DNA of 53,026 nucleotides from assembly GCA_964590995.1 (NCBI GenBank), contig CAZPYY010000002.1, positions 1-53,026 of the forward strand, read 5' to 3'. Below, piece by piece: positions 16,790 to 24,920 of the stretch (within the stretch, counting starts at the first letter, position 1; the number at the start of each line of letters is the position of its first letter). The notes under the pieces were generated by a model. The model ran no database searches. It saw only the letters and a program-made list of their open reading frames with translations, and was not told where the DNA came from. The stretch is from Susulua sp964590995. Its GTDB lineage: Bacteria; Omnitrophota; Gorgyraeia; Duberdicusellales; 4484-171. The position numbers and the translations under genes were made by a program.

Positions 16790-18097
16790 ATGTGTTACGC
16801 AATTCCCGGAAAGGTAAAAGCGATAAGGGGAAGAGAAGTTTTAGTAGACTACTTCGGTGAAGAGAAAAAAGCAATTAATGAGTTCTACGATATTGCTGTT
16901 GGAGATTATATCTGTGCTCAAGGCGGGTTTGTAATAAAAAAAGTTAAAGAAGATGAAGCTAGAGAAGTCTTATCAGCTTGGCAGGAATTATTCTTCGAGC
17001 TCCAAGACGTTGACCTGCGTCTTTCCCGGCTGGACTCAGAAGAAGGTAGCGATAAGAAGCTACGTCTTATTTTAGATAAGGCCTTAGAAAATATCCCTTT
17101 AAAGAAAGATGAATTATCGTATTTGCTTGACTTAGGTAGCCAACAATCTTGCCAGCTTCTTTATAAATCGGCAAATTTCTTACGCCAGAAATACCATAGA
17201 AACTCCTGTTGTATCCACGGAATAATTGAGATTTCAAATAATTGTCAGCAACAGTGTACTTATTGTGGGATATCAACGCACAATAAAACGCTCTTGCGTT
17301 ACCGGATGAGTCCGGATGAGATTATCGAGACTTCTGTTGAGGCAGTAGAAAGATATGGTTTCCAGGCTCTGGTTTTACAGAGCGGAGAAGATCCTGGCTA
17401 TAGCGTAGATGAGTTAGCTATAACCATAAGGAAAATTAAGGAGAAGGTTCCAGTATTAATCTGTATCAGCTTTGGCGAGGTGGGATTAGAGGGATTAGAA
17501 AGACTTTATCTTGCCGGAGCAAGAGCTATACTTATGCGTTTCGAAACCTCTAACCCGAAAATTTTTGCCCAGGTTCATCCCGGGCAGAAACTCGAAACTA
17601 GGTTAGAACATATTAGGAAAGCTTCCTTATTAGGTTATCTGATTATGACCGGTGCGCTTATTGGTCTGCCCGGACAAACTAATCATGATATTATAAATGA
17701 TATTTATCTGGCTAAAGAATTAGGCGCTGAGATGTATTCTTTTGGTCCTTTTCTGCCACATCCCCAAACACCTTTGGGGAATCTTGCACCTCCGAGGGAA
17801 GAGTTGGCTTTAAAGACCTTAGCCTTGGCTCGGCTCATTGATCCTGAGCGAGCCAAAATTTTAGTAACTACAGCCCTAGAGACTCATGCACCGACTACTC
17901 GCAAGAGGGGGTTACTTTCAGGTGCTAACTCTTTGATGCTTAATGTTACACCAGTTAAATACCGAAAGCTTTATGAGATTTACCCTAATAAGGCTTATAA
18001 CAAGGAGTTAATAGATAAGCAAATTGATGCGGCAATAGCTTTACTTAAATCTTTAGGCCGGGCTCCTACAGATTTAGGAGTAAGCGAGGTGAATTAA
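16790..18097 (+). CDS. HypC-HydE fusion: hydrogenase maturation chaperone plus radical SAM maturase
   Basis: A 435-residue continuous reading frame joining two maturation proteins. Residues 1-72 are a HypC/HupF chaperone: MCYAIPGKV with the essential Cys2, then VGDYICAQGGFVI and an EDEAREVL helix. From about residue 90 the protein is a HydE-type radical SAM enzyme with the cluster motif CQQQCTYC (Cys152, 156, 159) and C-terminal HydE signatures GLLSGANSLMLNVTP and YRKLYEIYPNK. HypC carries the Fe(CN)2CO unit in [NiFe] maturation; HydE acts in [FeFe] H-cluster assembly. The fusion lies between [NiFe] maturation genes and rex-hydG, so it probably acts on the [NiFe] site made here. That role is inference; both domain calls are firm. 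Confidence 0.92.
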   Translation: MCYAIPGKVKAIRGREVLVDYFGEEKKAINEFYDIAVGDYICAQGGFVIKKVKEDEAREVLSAWQELFFELQDVDLRLSRLDSEEGSDKKLRLILDKALENIPLKKDELSYLLDLGSQQSCQLLYKSANFLRQKYHRNSCCIHGIIEISNNCQQQCTYCGISTHNKTLLRYRMSPDEIIETSVEAVERYGFQALVLQSGEDPGYSVDELAITIRKIKEKVPVLICISFGEVGLEGLERLYLAGARAILMRFETSNPKIFAQVHPGQKLETRLEHIRKASLLGYLIMTGALIGLPGQTNHDIINDIYLAKELGAEMYSFGPFLPHPQTPLGNLAPPREELALKTLALARLIDPERAKILVTTALETHAPTTRKRGLLSGANSLMLNVTPVKYRKLYEIYPNKAYNKELIDKQIDAAIALLKSLGRAPTDLGVSEVN

Positions 18098-18100
18098 ACT

Positions 18101-18754
18101 ATGGGAAGAAAAAATAACAAGAATAGCTTTTCTTTGGAGACAATTAGGCGTCTTAGTCTCTATTTACGGAACTTAAAGAGATTAAAGGAGCAGAATATAG
18201 ATATTATTTCTTCAAATGAGCTGACAAAATTTCTTAATATTACTCCAGCACAATTTAGAAAAGATCTCTCTTTCTTTGGCGGGTTTGGCAAAAGAGGCGT
18301 TGGTTATAATGTTGAGAAGTTAACTGAAGAGATAGAGAATATATTAGGGGTAAACAAAGAGTGGGCAATTGCCATAGTTGGCGTGGGAAAGCTAGGAAGT
18401 GCGCTCTTAGGCTTTGAAGGGTTTTCTAAATTTAATATTAAAATAACCTTTGCTTTTGATATTGATAGAGATAAGGTAGGTAAGGTAAGGGAAGGGGTAA
18501 AGATTAACCACATAAAGGAGATAAAGGATATTATCAGGCAGAATAATATCAAAGTTGCAATAATTTCTACACCGCCGGAAGCTGCTCAAGGAGTTGCTGA
18601 TGAGTTAGCTTCCTCAGGTATTAAGGGCATTTTAAATTTTGCACCGATAGTGCTAAAAGTACCTCAAGCTGTATCAGTATCTAATGTTGATATGGCTTCT
18701 GAGCTAGAGAGTTTAATATTTCTTACTAAACGAAGACAAGGAAGGACAGGATAA
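18101..18754 (+). CDS. rex: Rex redox-sensing transcriptional repressor
   Basis: A full-length Rex (217 residues). The N-terminal winged helix contains the DNA-recognition region ITPAQFRKDLSFFGGFGKRG, followed by GVGYNV. The Rossmann domain has GVGKLGSAL near residue 93 and reads the NADH/NAD+ ratio. The C-terminal domain-swap helix is present. The gene lies within the operon it probably controls, given the perfect operator at 4230-4247, so it should be autoregulated. Only three bases separate it from the HypC-HydE stop and four from the HydG start. Confidence 0.95.
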   Translation: MGRKNNKNSFSLETIRRLSLYLRNLKRLKEQNIDIISSNELTKFLNITPAQFRKDLSFFGGFGKRGVGYNVEKLTEEIENILGVNKEWAIAIVGVGKLGSALLGFEGFSKFNIKITFAFDIDRDKVGKVREGVKINHIKEIKDIIRQNNIKVAIISTPPEAAQGVADELASSGIKGILNFAPIVLKVPQAVSVSNVDMASELESLIFLTKRRQGRTG

Positions 18755-18758
18755 AAAT

Positions 18759-20255
18759 ATGGCCACAAAGACAATTTCACCGGATTCTTGGCTAAAGTGC
18801 CAAATCAAAAAAGAGCAGGTAGAAAAATACCTAAACAGGGGTAGGCACTTTATCGATCAGGAAGCAATTGATAGGGCCTTAGCCTCCGAACTTGAACCAT
18901 CTAAGGGCCAGATTAAAGATATTCTCGATAAATCTCTAGCTATTGAGACCTTAGAACTCAAAGAAGCAGCACTACTATTAAATGTTGAGGATGAGGATTC
19001 CTTAGTAAAAATGGCTCAAGTTGCTGGAGAGATTAAGAGGAAGGTTTATGATAATCGGATTGTTACCTTTGCTCCTTTATACATGGGTAATCTTTGCGTG
19101 AATAATTGCCTTTATTGTGGGTTTAGAAAAGATAATCTCAATATTCATAGAAGAGTGCTTCGTTTAGATGAGGTAAAGAGAGAAGCCGAAGTTTTAGCCG
19201 GTAGAATTGGCCATAAGCGCTTGATAGTAGTCTATGGAGAACATCCTCAGACCGATATAGATTATATGAGTTCAACCATAAAAACAATCTATGGAGTCAA
19301 AACAAAGACTAAAAATGGCTATGGCCAGATCCGCAGAGTTAATGTCAATGCTGCGCCTTTGTCTATTGAGGACCTTAAAATTTTACAAAAGAGCGGAATC
19401 GGAACCTATCAGGTATTCCAAGAGACCTATCACCCTGATACTTATCAGGCTCTTCATCCCAAAGGAACCCTAAAATCTGATTATCAGTGGCGATTATATT
19501 GTATTCACCGGGCATTTGAAGCTGGCATAGATGATGTTGGCATTGGTGTTCTTTTTGGTTTGTATGATTGGAAGTTTGAAGTTTTAAGTCTTCTTCTACA
19601 CTCACGAGAACTAGAAGCAAGATTTGGTGTTGGACCACATACAATTTCTTTTCCGCGTCTTGAGCCAGCAGCTAATACACCTTTTACCCAAGAATCTCGT
19701 TATAAAGTAAGCGATGAGGATTTTAAAAAGCTCATTACAATTATAAGATTAGCTGTCCCTTATACTGGAATGATTATTACTGCCCGGGAAAATGCCCAGA
19801 TGCGAAGGGAAGCTATTCCTTTAGGTTGTACCCAGACCGATGCCTCTACTCGCATTGGTATCGGCGCTTATAGTGGCCGCTATAGGGAACAAGAAGGCCA
19901 AAGACAACAATTCTTCTTGGGAGATACCAGGAGTTTAGATGAGGTAATAAGGGAATTGTCTTGTGCCGGTTATATCACTTCTTTTTGTACTGCTGGTTAT
20001 CGTTGTGGAAGAACCGGCAAGTGCATTATGGAACTCTTGAAGAATGGAGAGGAGGGTAAGCTTTGCAAATTAAATGCTGTACTTACCTTTAGAGAGTGGT
20101 TGGATGATTTTGCTACTACCGAGACTAAAGAGGCTGGCGAAGAGATTATTCAAAAAGAGTTGGCTGAGATTAAATCCCTTATGCCAAAGACTTACCCTAA
20201 AGTTCTAGAATATTATCAGAGAATTAAGAGTGGCCAGAGAGATCTTTATTTTTAA
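18759..20255 (+). CDS. HydG-like radical SAM tyrosine lyase with altered auxiliary-cluster motif
   Basis: A HydG-family protein of 498 residues. HydG splits tyrosine and yields the CO and CN ligands of the [FeFe] H-cluster. The radical SAM motif is CVNNCLYC (Cys113, 117, 120) after FAPLYMGN, as in HydG. The C-terminal domain has the HydG run GRTGK...NAVLTFREWLDDFA, which ThiH lacks. Canonical HydG binds its auxiliary cluster with CX2CX22C. Here Cys410 and Cys436 are kept at the right spacing, but the middle Cys is Gly413, and new cysteines appear at 416 and 422. Either the cluster is bound differently or the chemistry has changed. No HydA or HydF is encoded in this window. Confidence 0.9.
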   Translation: MATKTISPDSWLKCQIKKEQVEKYLNRGRHFIDQEAIDRALASELEPSKGQIKDILDKSLAIETLELKEAALLLNVEDEDSLVKMAQVAGEIKRKVYDNRIVTFAPLYMGNLCVNNCLYCGFRKDNLNIHRRVLRLDEVKREAEVLAGRIGHKRLIVVYGEHPQTDIDYMSSTIKTIYGVKTKTKNGYGQIRRVNVNAAPLSIEDLKILQKSGIGTYQVFQETYHPDTYQALHPKGTLKSDYQWRLYCIHRAFEAGIDDVGIGVLFGLYDWKFEVLSLLLHSRELEARFGVGPHTISFPRLEPAANTPFTQESRYKVSDEDFKKLITIIRLAVPYTGMIITARENAQMRREAIPLGCTQTDASTRIGIGAYSGRYREQEGQRQQFFLGDTRSLDEVIRELSCAGYITSFCTAGYRCGRTGKCIMELLKNGEEGKLCKLNAVLTFREWLDDFATTETKEAGEEIIQKELAEIKSLMPKTYPKVLEYYQRIKSGQRDLYF

Positions 20256-20269
20256 AGAGAGGTGAATAT

Positions 20270-21265
20270 ATGGAATATAGAAAGCTAGGGAGTTCCTCAT
20301 TAGAGGTTTCAGTTATTTGTTTAGGCACTTGGGCTTTTGGCTCAGATAAGTGGTGGGGCCATCAAGAGGATAAGGATTCCTTGGCAGTATTAGAGGAGGC
20401 CTTAGCTAGAGGAGTTAACTTTGTTGATACTGCTCCGGTCTATGGACGCGGGCATTCCGAAGAGGTTATCGGATCGTTCATTGCCCAGGAGAACATAAGA
20501 GAAAAAGTAATTTTAGCCACAAAATTAGGGTTGCGCTGGGATGGTAGAAGCATTTTTCATGATTTATCCAGAAAGAGGATGTTTGATGAGATTGACGCCT
20601 CGCGTAGACGCCTTAAAACAGATTACTTTGATCTCTATCAAGTACATTGGTATGATCCTGATACTCCGGTTGGACAGGTTGCCGAGATAATGTATAAATT
20701 TTACCAAGAAGGTATCATTAAAGCTATCGGAGTCAGCAATTACTCTGTGGCTCAGATGAACGAGTTTAAAAAATATTCACCTATCCATAGTTTGCAACCG
20801 CCTTATAGTATGTTTGACCGGGGGATTGAAGAGGATATTATACCCTTTTGCATCGAGAACTCTATTGGCATTATTACTTATGCTCCTTTATATAGTGGTT
20901 TATTAACCGGAAAGTTCTTCTTAGATGATACAAAAATTCCCAGTGATATTAACCGTAAGATGAAGAGGCAAGATTTAGAAGAGCCGTGTTTTTCAATCAA
21001 TAAAACAACCCTTCTTAAATTAAAAGATATAGCTGATAAGTATCGAAAGACTTTGGCTCAGTTAGTATTAAATTGGAACTACAACCAGCAAGGAATAACC
21101 TCAGCTATTGCCGGAACCAGAAAACCTGCTCAATTATATGATAACTTAGGTAGTGTTGATTGGAAAATCTCCGAGGAAGATTTGAAAACAATAGATGATA
21201 TCTTAGCCGAGAGAGTTGAGAAGATAGACAATCGGTTGAGATCAGATCTCAACCGCAAAGTATAG
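20270..21265 (+). CDS. aldo/keto reductase
   Basis: A 331-residue NAD(P)H-dependent aldo/keto reductase. The catalytic tetrad is visible: Asp and Tyr in NFVDTAPVYGRGHSEE, Lys in ILATKLGL and His in LYQVHWYDPD. The C-terminal cofactor region has SAIAGTRKPAQLYDNLG. It follows the HydG gene by 14 bases on the same strand with a clear AGAGAGGTG site, so it may belong to the Rex-controlled transcript and dispose of reducing equivalents. The substrate is not evident. Confidence 0.87.
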   Translation: MEYRKLGSSSLEVSVICLGTWAFGSDKWWGHQEDKDSLAVLEEALARGVNFVDTAPVYGRGHSEEVIGSFIAQENIREKVILATKLGLRWDGRSIFHDLSRKRMFDEIDASRRRLKTDYFDLYQVHWYDPDTPVGQVAEIMYKFYQEGIIKAIGVSNYSVAQMNEFKKYSPIHSLQPPYSMFDRGIEEDIIPFCIENSIGIITYAPLYSGLLTGKFFLDDTKIPSDINRKMKRQDLEEPCFSINKTTLLKLKDIADKYRKTLAQLVLNWNYNQQGITSAIAGTRKPAQLYDNLGSVDWKISEEDLKTIDDILAERVEKIDNRLRSDLNRKV

Positions 21266-21286
21266 AAGAACTATTGTCGGTAGGAA

Positions 21287-22216
21287 ATGAATATACTTAT
21301 AACCGGAGCTACTGGATTTATTGGTAAGAATTTAGTGGAGGGCCTCTTTAGGAAGGGCGGACACACTCTTTTCTGTTTTGTAAGAAATCCCCAAAAAGCA
21401 AAAGCCTTAGAACCTTATGGAGTAAAACTTATCTATGGTGACATTACTGATAAGGCTTCCTTAGATAAACTCCTCAATTATAAAATCGACGTTATATTTC
21501 ATAATGCTGCCTATGTAGAAAATAAGAACCCCAAGCTTTTATATCAAGCTAATGTGTTAGGTAGCGAGAACATCTGTGAGCTAGCTCTATCTTTAGGAGT
21601 GAAGAAGATTATTTATACTAGTTCAGTAGCTGTTGTAAGCGGAAACCCCCAAGTGCCTCTCACCGAAGACCTACCCTTTCAAGCTACTAATATCTATGGC
21701 GAGTCTAAGATTGAAGCCGAAAAAGTAATTCTTAAGCATAGAGAAAAAGGTTTGAATACAGTGATTGTCCGTCCTCCTATGGTCTATGGGGAAGACGAAC
21801 CTCATCTGCTGAAAGTTTTGCTCTTTATTACTAAGCACAGGCTTTTTCCTTTAATTGATAAGGGTAAGGCTAAATTTCACCTTGGTTATGTGAAGAATGT
21901 TACTGAAGCAATGATTTTTTTATTAGATAAAAATGGGGCTTTGGAGGGTTCTTTTTTTGTTGGTGATGAAGAGGTTCTTACGGTAAGAGAGGTATTTGAT
22001 ACTCTTGCTAGGGCTTTAAAGGTAAAACCACTACCTAATCTTCCGGCTTGGCTAAAGCCAATAGTGATACGTCTACCTTCTATTGGCAGAAAAATAAGTT
22101 TCTTCTCTAAGGACCGGGTTTATAGTTTAGAAAGAATAAAGTCTTTAGGGTTTAAAGTGCCTTTTAAGGCCAGAGAAAGCCTGGCTAAGAGCGCTCAATC
22201 TTTTTCAAGGAATTAG
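21287..22216 (+). CDS. extended SDR, NAD-dependent epimerase/dehydratase family
   Basis: A 309-residue extended short-chain dehydrogenase. The N-terminal Rossmann motif is ITGATGFIGKNL, and the catalytic pair is YGESK after the YTSSVAVVSG strand. Similarity is to dihydroflavonol-4-reductase-like and nucleoside-sugar epimerase-like proteins. It lies 21 bases after the aldo/keto reductase with a TAGGAAA site and is probably co-transcribed. It could act on a sugar or a small carbonyl compound; the sequence does not decide. Confidence 0.83.
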   Translation: MNILITGATGFIGKNLVEGLFRKGGHTLFCFVRNPQKAKALEPYGVKLIYGDITDKASLDKLLNYKIDVIFHNAAYVENKNPKLLYQANVLGSENICELALSLGVKKIIYTSSVAVVSGNPQVPLTEDLPFQATNIYGESKIEAEKVILKHREKGLNTVIVRPPMVYGEDEPHLLKVLLFITKHRLFPLIDKGKAKFHLGYVKNVTEAMIFLLDKNGALEGSFFVGDEEVLTVREVFDTLARALKVKPLPNLPAWLKPIVIRLPSIGRKISFFSKDRVYSLERIKSLGFKVPFKARESLAKSAQSFSRN

Positions 22217-22219
22217 CCT

Positions 22220-22834
22220 ATGGAAAATAAAAAAGTACTTGCTTTTGATTTAGGAAGAGTTCTCTTTGACTTTGATTATAATATTGCCTTAGAGAAGATC
22301 AAAGATAAAATTGGTGTACCGGTTCAAGAGGTAATTAGAGAATTGTTTGAGAGTGAGTTCGGGTTAAACTTTGAGAGGGGAGAGGCTAGCCCCGATGAGT
22401 TTTATTCCCGCTTCAAAAATACCTTTAAAGCAACTTTAAGCTACGAATACTTTGTTGACACTTGGTGTAAGATATTCTCACCTAAAAAAGATGTGATAGG
22501 TTTAGTAAGATATCTTAAAGGAAGATATCCTTTATACCTTATCTCTAATATAAATGAACTCCATTTTGAATACCTTTTTAAGGAGTACCGGGAAGTTTTT
22601 TCCCTTTTTAATGAGTTGATTCTCTCCTTTAAGATTAAGTCAGTTAAGCCTGAAGGATTAATCTATCAGGTCCTAAAAGAGACGGCCGGGGTAGGTTTTG
22701 AAGATATAATCTACATTGATGACCGCAAAGATTTGATTACAAAGGCTAAGGATTTTAACCTACAATGCTTACAATTTACTAGCTTTAATCAGCTGTTGGC
22801 CGATTTAAAAAATCTCGGTGTTTCTGTTGGCTAA
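22220..22834 (+). CDS. HAD-superfamily hydrolase (YihX-like)
   Basis: A 204-residue HAD subfamily IA hydrolase. It has motif I as FDLGRVLFDFDYN, where the usual second Asp is replaced by Gly as in the YihX-type DLGNVL group, motif II as LISNINELH, and motif IV as YIDDRKDLI. Predicted to be a small-metabolite phosphatase in the cytoplasm. It is the last gene of the long co-directional run, starting three bases after the SDR stop, and a new promoter follows at 22863. Confidence 0.82.
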   Translation: MENKKVLAFDLGRVLFDFDYNIALEKIKDKIGVPVQEVIRELFESEFGLNFERGEASPDEFYSRFKNTFKATLSYEYFVDTWCKIFSPKKDVIGLVRYLKGRYPLYLISNINELHFEYLFKEYREVFSLFNELILSFKIKSVKPEGLIYQVLKETAGVGFEDIIYIDDRKDLITKAKDFNLQCLQFTSFNQLLADLKNLGVSVG

Positions 22835-22862
22835 CCCACTTGATTTTTTTATCAACCAACCC

Positions 22863-22890
22863 TTGCAAAATAATAAAATTTTGATATAGT
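22863..22890 (+). promoter_or_regulatory. promoter upstream of the DUF3568 lipoprotein gene
   Basis: TTGCAA (22863-22868) and TATAGT (22885-22890) lie 16 bases apart. The leader is short (about 15 bases) and contains AAAGGAG before the ATG at 22912. This marks a transcript separate from the hydrogenase operon. Confidence 0.55.
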
Positions 22891-22911
22891 TAATATAAAG
22901 GAGTTAAAAAT

Positions 22912-23283
22912 ATGAAAAAGATTATTGGTTTAATTTTAGGTCTATCGCTGATAACAGGGTGCATTCCTGTTCTTATCGGTGCTGGAGTAGTAACTGGCTA
23001 TAGTTTAAGCAATGCTGCCGCCTCTGGGAATGTAAAGGCAGAGTATCGGGTATTATGGGATCTTTGCTTAGATAAGCTCGAGACGATGGAAGCTGAGATA
23101 TTAGTTAGCAATGAGTCTAAAGGTGTAATAAAGGCTAAGCTCTCCGAGCATAGCATAGCGATTAAGGTAGACAGTATTAGTTTGGACACCCAGAGGTTAA
23201 AACTATCAGCACGTCAACTTTTAATGCCAAAGCCACAATTTGCCCAAAAAATATTTTTAAAGCTAATTTCTGATCTTCAGTGA
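22912..23283 (+). CDS. DUF3568-like lipoprotein
   Basis: A 123-residue secreted lipoprotein. The signal peptide MKKIIGLILGLSLITGC ends in a clear lipobox with Cys17. A hydrophobic Gly-rich segment follows (IGAGVVTGYSLSNAA), then a small alpha/beta domain beginning near residue 42 with the run EYRVLWDLCLDKLETM. This layout resembles DUF3568 proteins, which have no assigned function. The stop overlaps the GTG of the nuclease gene (GTGA), so the two are translationally coupled. Confidence 0.72.
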   Translation: MKKIIGLILGLSLITGCIPVLIGAGVVTGYSLSNAAASGNVKAEYRVLWDLCLDKLETMEAEILVSNESKGVIKAKLSEHSIAIKVDSISLDTQRLKLSARQLLMPKPQFAQKIFLKLISDLQ

Positions 23284-24053
23284 TAAAGAGATTATTTCTC
23301 TTAAGTCTTCTTTTAATTCTTTCCTGCAGTCAATTTAATTACTCCCGAATAAAGGTCGTAGAGGTTATTGATGGTGATACCATTAAACTTTCTAACGGAA
23401 GACTCTTGCGCTATATAGGTTTAGATACTCCTGAAGTAAGAATAAAAGATAAAGGCGGCGATTTTGAGTATCAGCCTCAACCGTTTAGCTTAGAAGCAAA
23501 AGAATTTAACCGAAAGCTGGTAGAAGGAAAAGATCTCCGGATTGAGTTTGACATCGAGAAGGTTGACCGTTATGGCCGGCTCTTAGGCTATTGTTTTGCC
23601 GATAATGTCTTTGTGAATGCAAGGTTAATAGAGCAGGGGTATGCTGTTCTCTATACCTATCCGCCGAATGTAAAGTATGTTGATTTGCTTGTGACCGCGC
23701 AAAAAAAAGCTCAAAGAACAAAGAGAGGTTTGTGGGGCAGTTTTGCAACCATTGACCATACCCAGGCTGATAAGTACATTAACCAAATAAGAAGCATCCA
23801 AGGCCGGGTGGTAGGTACCTATAAATCAGCAAAGTGTGTATTTTTAAATTTTGGCCAGGATTACAGAAGCGATTTTACTATAGTAATCTTTAATAATGCT
23901 CTTGGCGCTTTTAACGAAGAAGGCATTGACCCGGAAAGCTTTTATGAAGGGAAAGAAATACGCGTAACCGGAAAAATTCGGGAGTATAATGGACCAGAGA
24001 TTATCGTCAATAGCCCCTATGAGATAGAAGTATTAGGAGGAGGGCAAAATTAA
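23280..24053 (+). CDS. lipoprotein thermonuclease-family nuclease with extra C-terminal domain
   Basis: A 257-residue secreted nuclease of the staphylococcal nuclease/TNase family. The N-terminus (LLLILSCSQ) looks like a lipoprotein signal with Cys near residue 16. The nuclease core shows VIDGDTIKL, RYIGLDTPEVR and DRYGRLLGY, which carry the calcium and catalytic Asp/Arg/Glu residues. After about residue 165 comes a second beta-rich, OB-like domain (IQGRVVGTYKSAKCVFLNFG) absent from minimal nucleases. The start is GTG 23280, overlapping the previous stop. It probably degrades nucleic acids at the cell surface or in the periplasm. Confidence 0.84.
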   Translation: MIKRLFLLSLLLILSCSQFNYSRIKVVEVIDGDTIKLSNGRLLRYIGLDTPEVRIKDKGGDFEYQPQPFSLEAKEFNRKLVEGKDLRIEFDIEKVDRYGRLLGYCFADNVFVNARLIEQGYAVLYTYPPNVKYVDLLVTAQKKAQRTKRGLWGSFATIDHTQADKYINQIRSIQGRVVGTYKSAKCVFLNFGQDYRSDFTIVIFNNALGAFNEEGIDPESFYEGKEIRVTGKIREYNGPEIIVNSPYEIEVLGGGQN

Positions 24054-24852
24054 GAAGAGAGTTATTCGGATTGCAGTCATATTCACACTCTTGCTCGTTG
24101 GTTGCATAACCGTATATAACCCAGCTACTGGCCGAAGGGAAAGGCATCTTTTTAATGAGAAATGTGAGATTAACTTAGGCAATAGCTTAGCTAAGCAGAT
24201 GGTCTTCCGAACCAAGATGGTTAATGATCCTGAAGCTTTAGCTTATCTAAGAGAAATCGGAGAGAGAGTAGCTGCTGCTAGTCACCGCGGTTACCTAGAT
24301 TATAAATTCTACATTATTGATAGCCAGGAGATAAATGCCTATGCTCTCTTAGGCGGGCATATATTTGTAAACAAAGGGTTAGTTGATTCATTCACCGAAC
24401 CGGAATTAGCTTTTGTTATGGCTCATGAGGTTGGCCATATCTGTGCTCGGCATGGTTTCAAAAGGTTCCAAGCTGCTTTTGGGCTGCAGCTACTTATGGC
24501 GGTCTTATCAGGCCAGCCCAATCAAAAGTCTATTAATAAGTTAATTGCTGAGGTTGATAGGTATGTTTCTTTAGGTTTTTCTCGCAAGGATGAGTATTTG
24601 GCTGACTCTTTAGGAGTTACTTATGCTTATCAGTCCGGATTTGACCCTAAAGCGTCTCTTCTTGTTTTTGAGCGATTTGAAGAGATAGAAAAAGAGTATG
24701 GCTCTGCTGCTATGCCGGTTTTCCTGCGTAGCCACCCTAAACCTAAAGATCGTTATGTTATGGCAAATACCAAGATAAAGAAGCTTATGAGCAGTGATAC
24801 ATTAGATTCGTCCTCAAAGATGAATGATTTTCGCAAGAGACCTTCAAAGTAG
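24049..24852 (+). CDS. M48-family lipoprotein metalloprotease, probable ATT start
   Basis: A periplasmic, membrane-anchored zinc protease. The motif MAHEVGHICARH gives the HExxH zinc site, and DEYLADSLG gives the third ligand region. No ATG, GTG or TTG makes a sensible N-terminus. TTG at 24091 leaves only MLVGC. Reading back to ATT at 24049 gives (M)KKRVIRIAVIFTLLLVGC, a textbook lipoprotein signal with Cys19. An AGGAGG site (24035-24040) lies 8 bases before ATT. I therefore take ATT as the start, giving 267 residues; a missing ATG through sequence error is the alternative. It overlaps the nuclease stop. Confidence 0.82.
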   Translation: MKKRVIRIAVIFTLLLVGCITVYNPATGRRERHLFNEKCEINLGNSLAKQMVFRTKMVNDPEALAYLREIGERVAAASHRGYLDYKFYIIDSQEINAYALLGGHIFVNKGLVDSFTEPELAFVMAHEVGHICARHGFKRFQAAFGLQLLMAVLSGQPNQKSINKLIAEVDRYVSLGFSRKDEYLADSLGVTYAYQSGFDPKASLLVFERFEEIEKEYGSAAMPVFLRSHPKPKDRYVMANTKIKKLMSSDTLDSSSKMNDFRKRPSK

Positions 24853-24881
24853 CCCGCTTCTTTACTTCGCGAAAATTTCTC

Positions 24882-24909
24882 TTAAAAAAAACAGTTTTTA
24901 GGGTATAAT
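24882..24909 (+). promoter_or_regulatory. near-leaderless promoter of glyS
   Basis: TATAAT (24904-24909) lies 11 bases before the glyS ATG at 24921, with a weak -35 (TTAAAA, 24882-24887) 16 bases upstream of it. Transcription would begin about 4-6 bases before the ATG, leaving no room for a ribosome-binding site. Confidence 0.55.
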
Positions 24910-24920
24910 AATAGCCTAAA

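Noticed and set aside
16790..20255. HydE and HydG as evidence that an [FeFe] hydrogenase is encoded here
   Set aside because: No protein in the window has H-cluster motifs or a HydF-like GTPase. The only hydrogenase catalytic subunit is [NiFe].
18759..20255. HydG-like protein being ThiH (2-iminoacetate synthase)
   Set aside because: The C-terminal GRTG and NAVLTFREWLDDFA segments are HydG-specific, and no thiamine genes are nearby.
22826..22860. Terminator after the HAD gene
   Set aside because: GTTGG/CCAAC and TTGAT/ATCAA can pair, but the T-run is in the loop and no T-tract follows the stem, so it is not a convincing intrinsic terminator.
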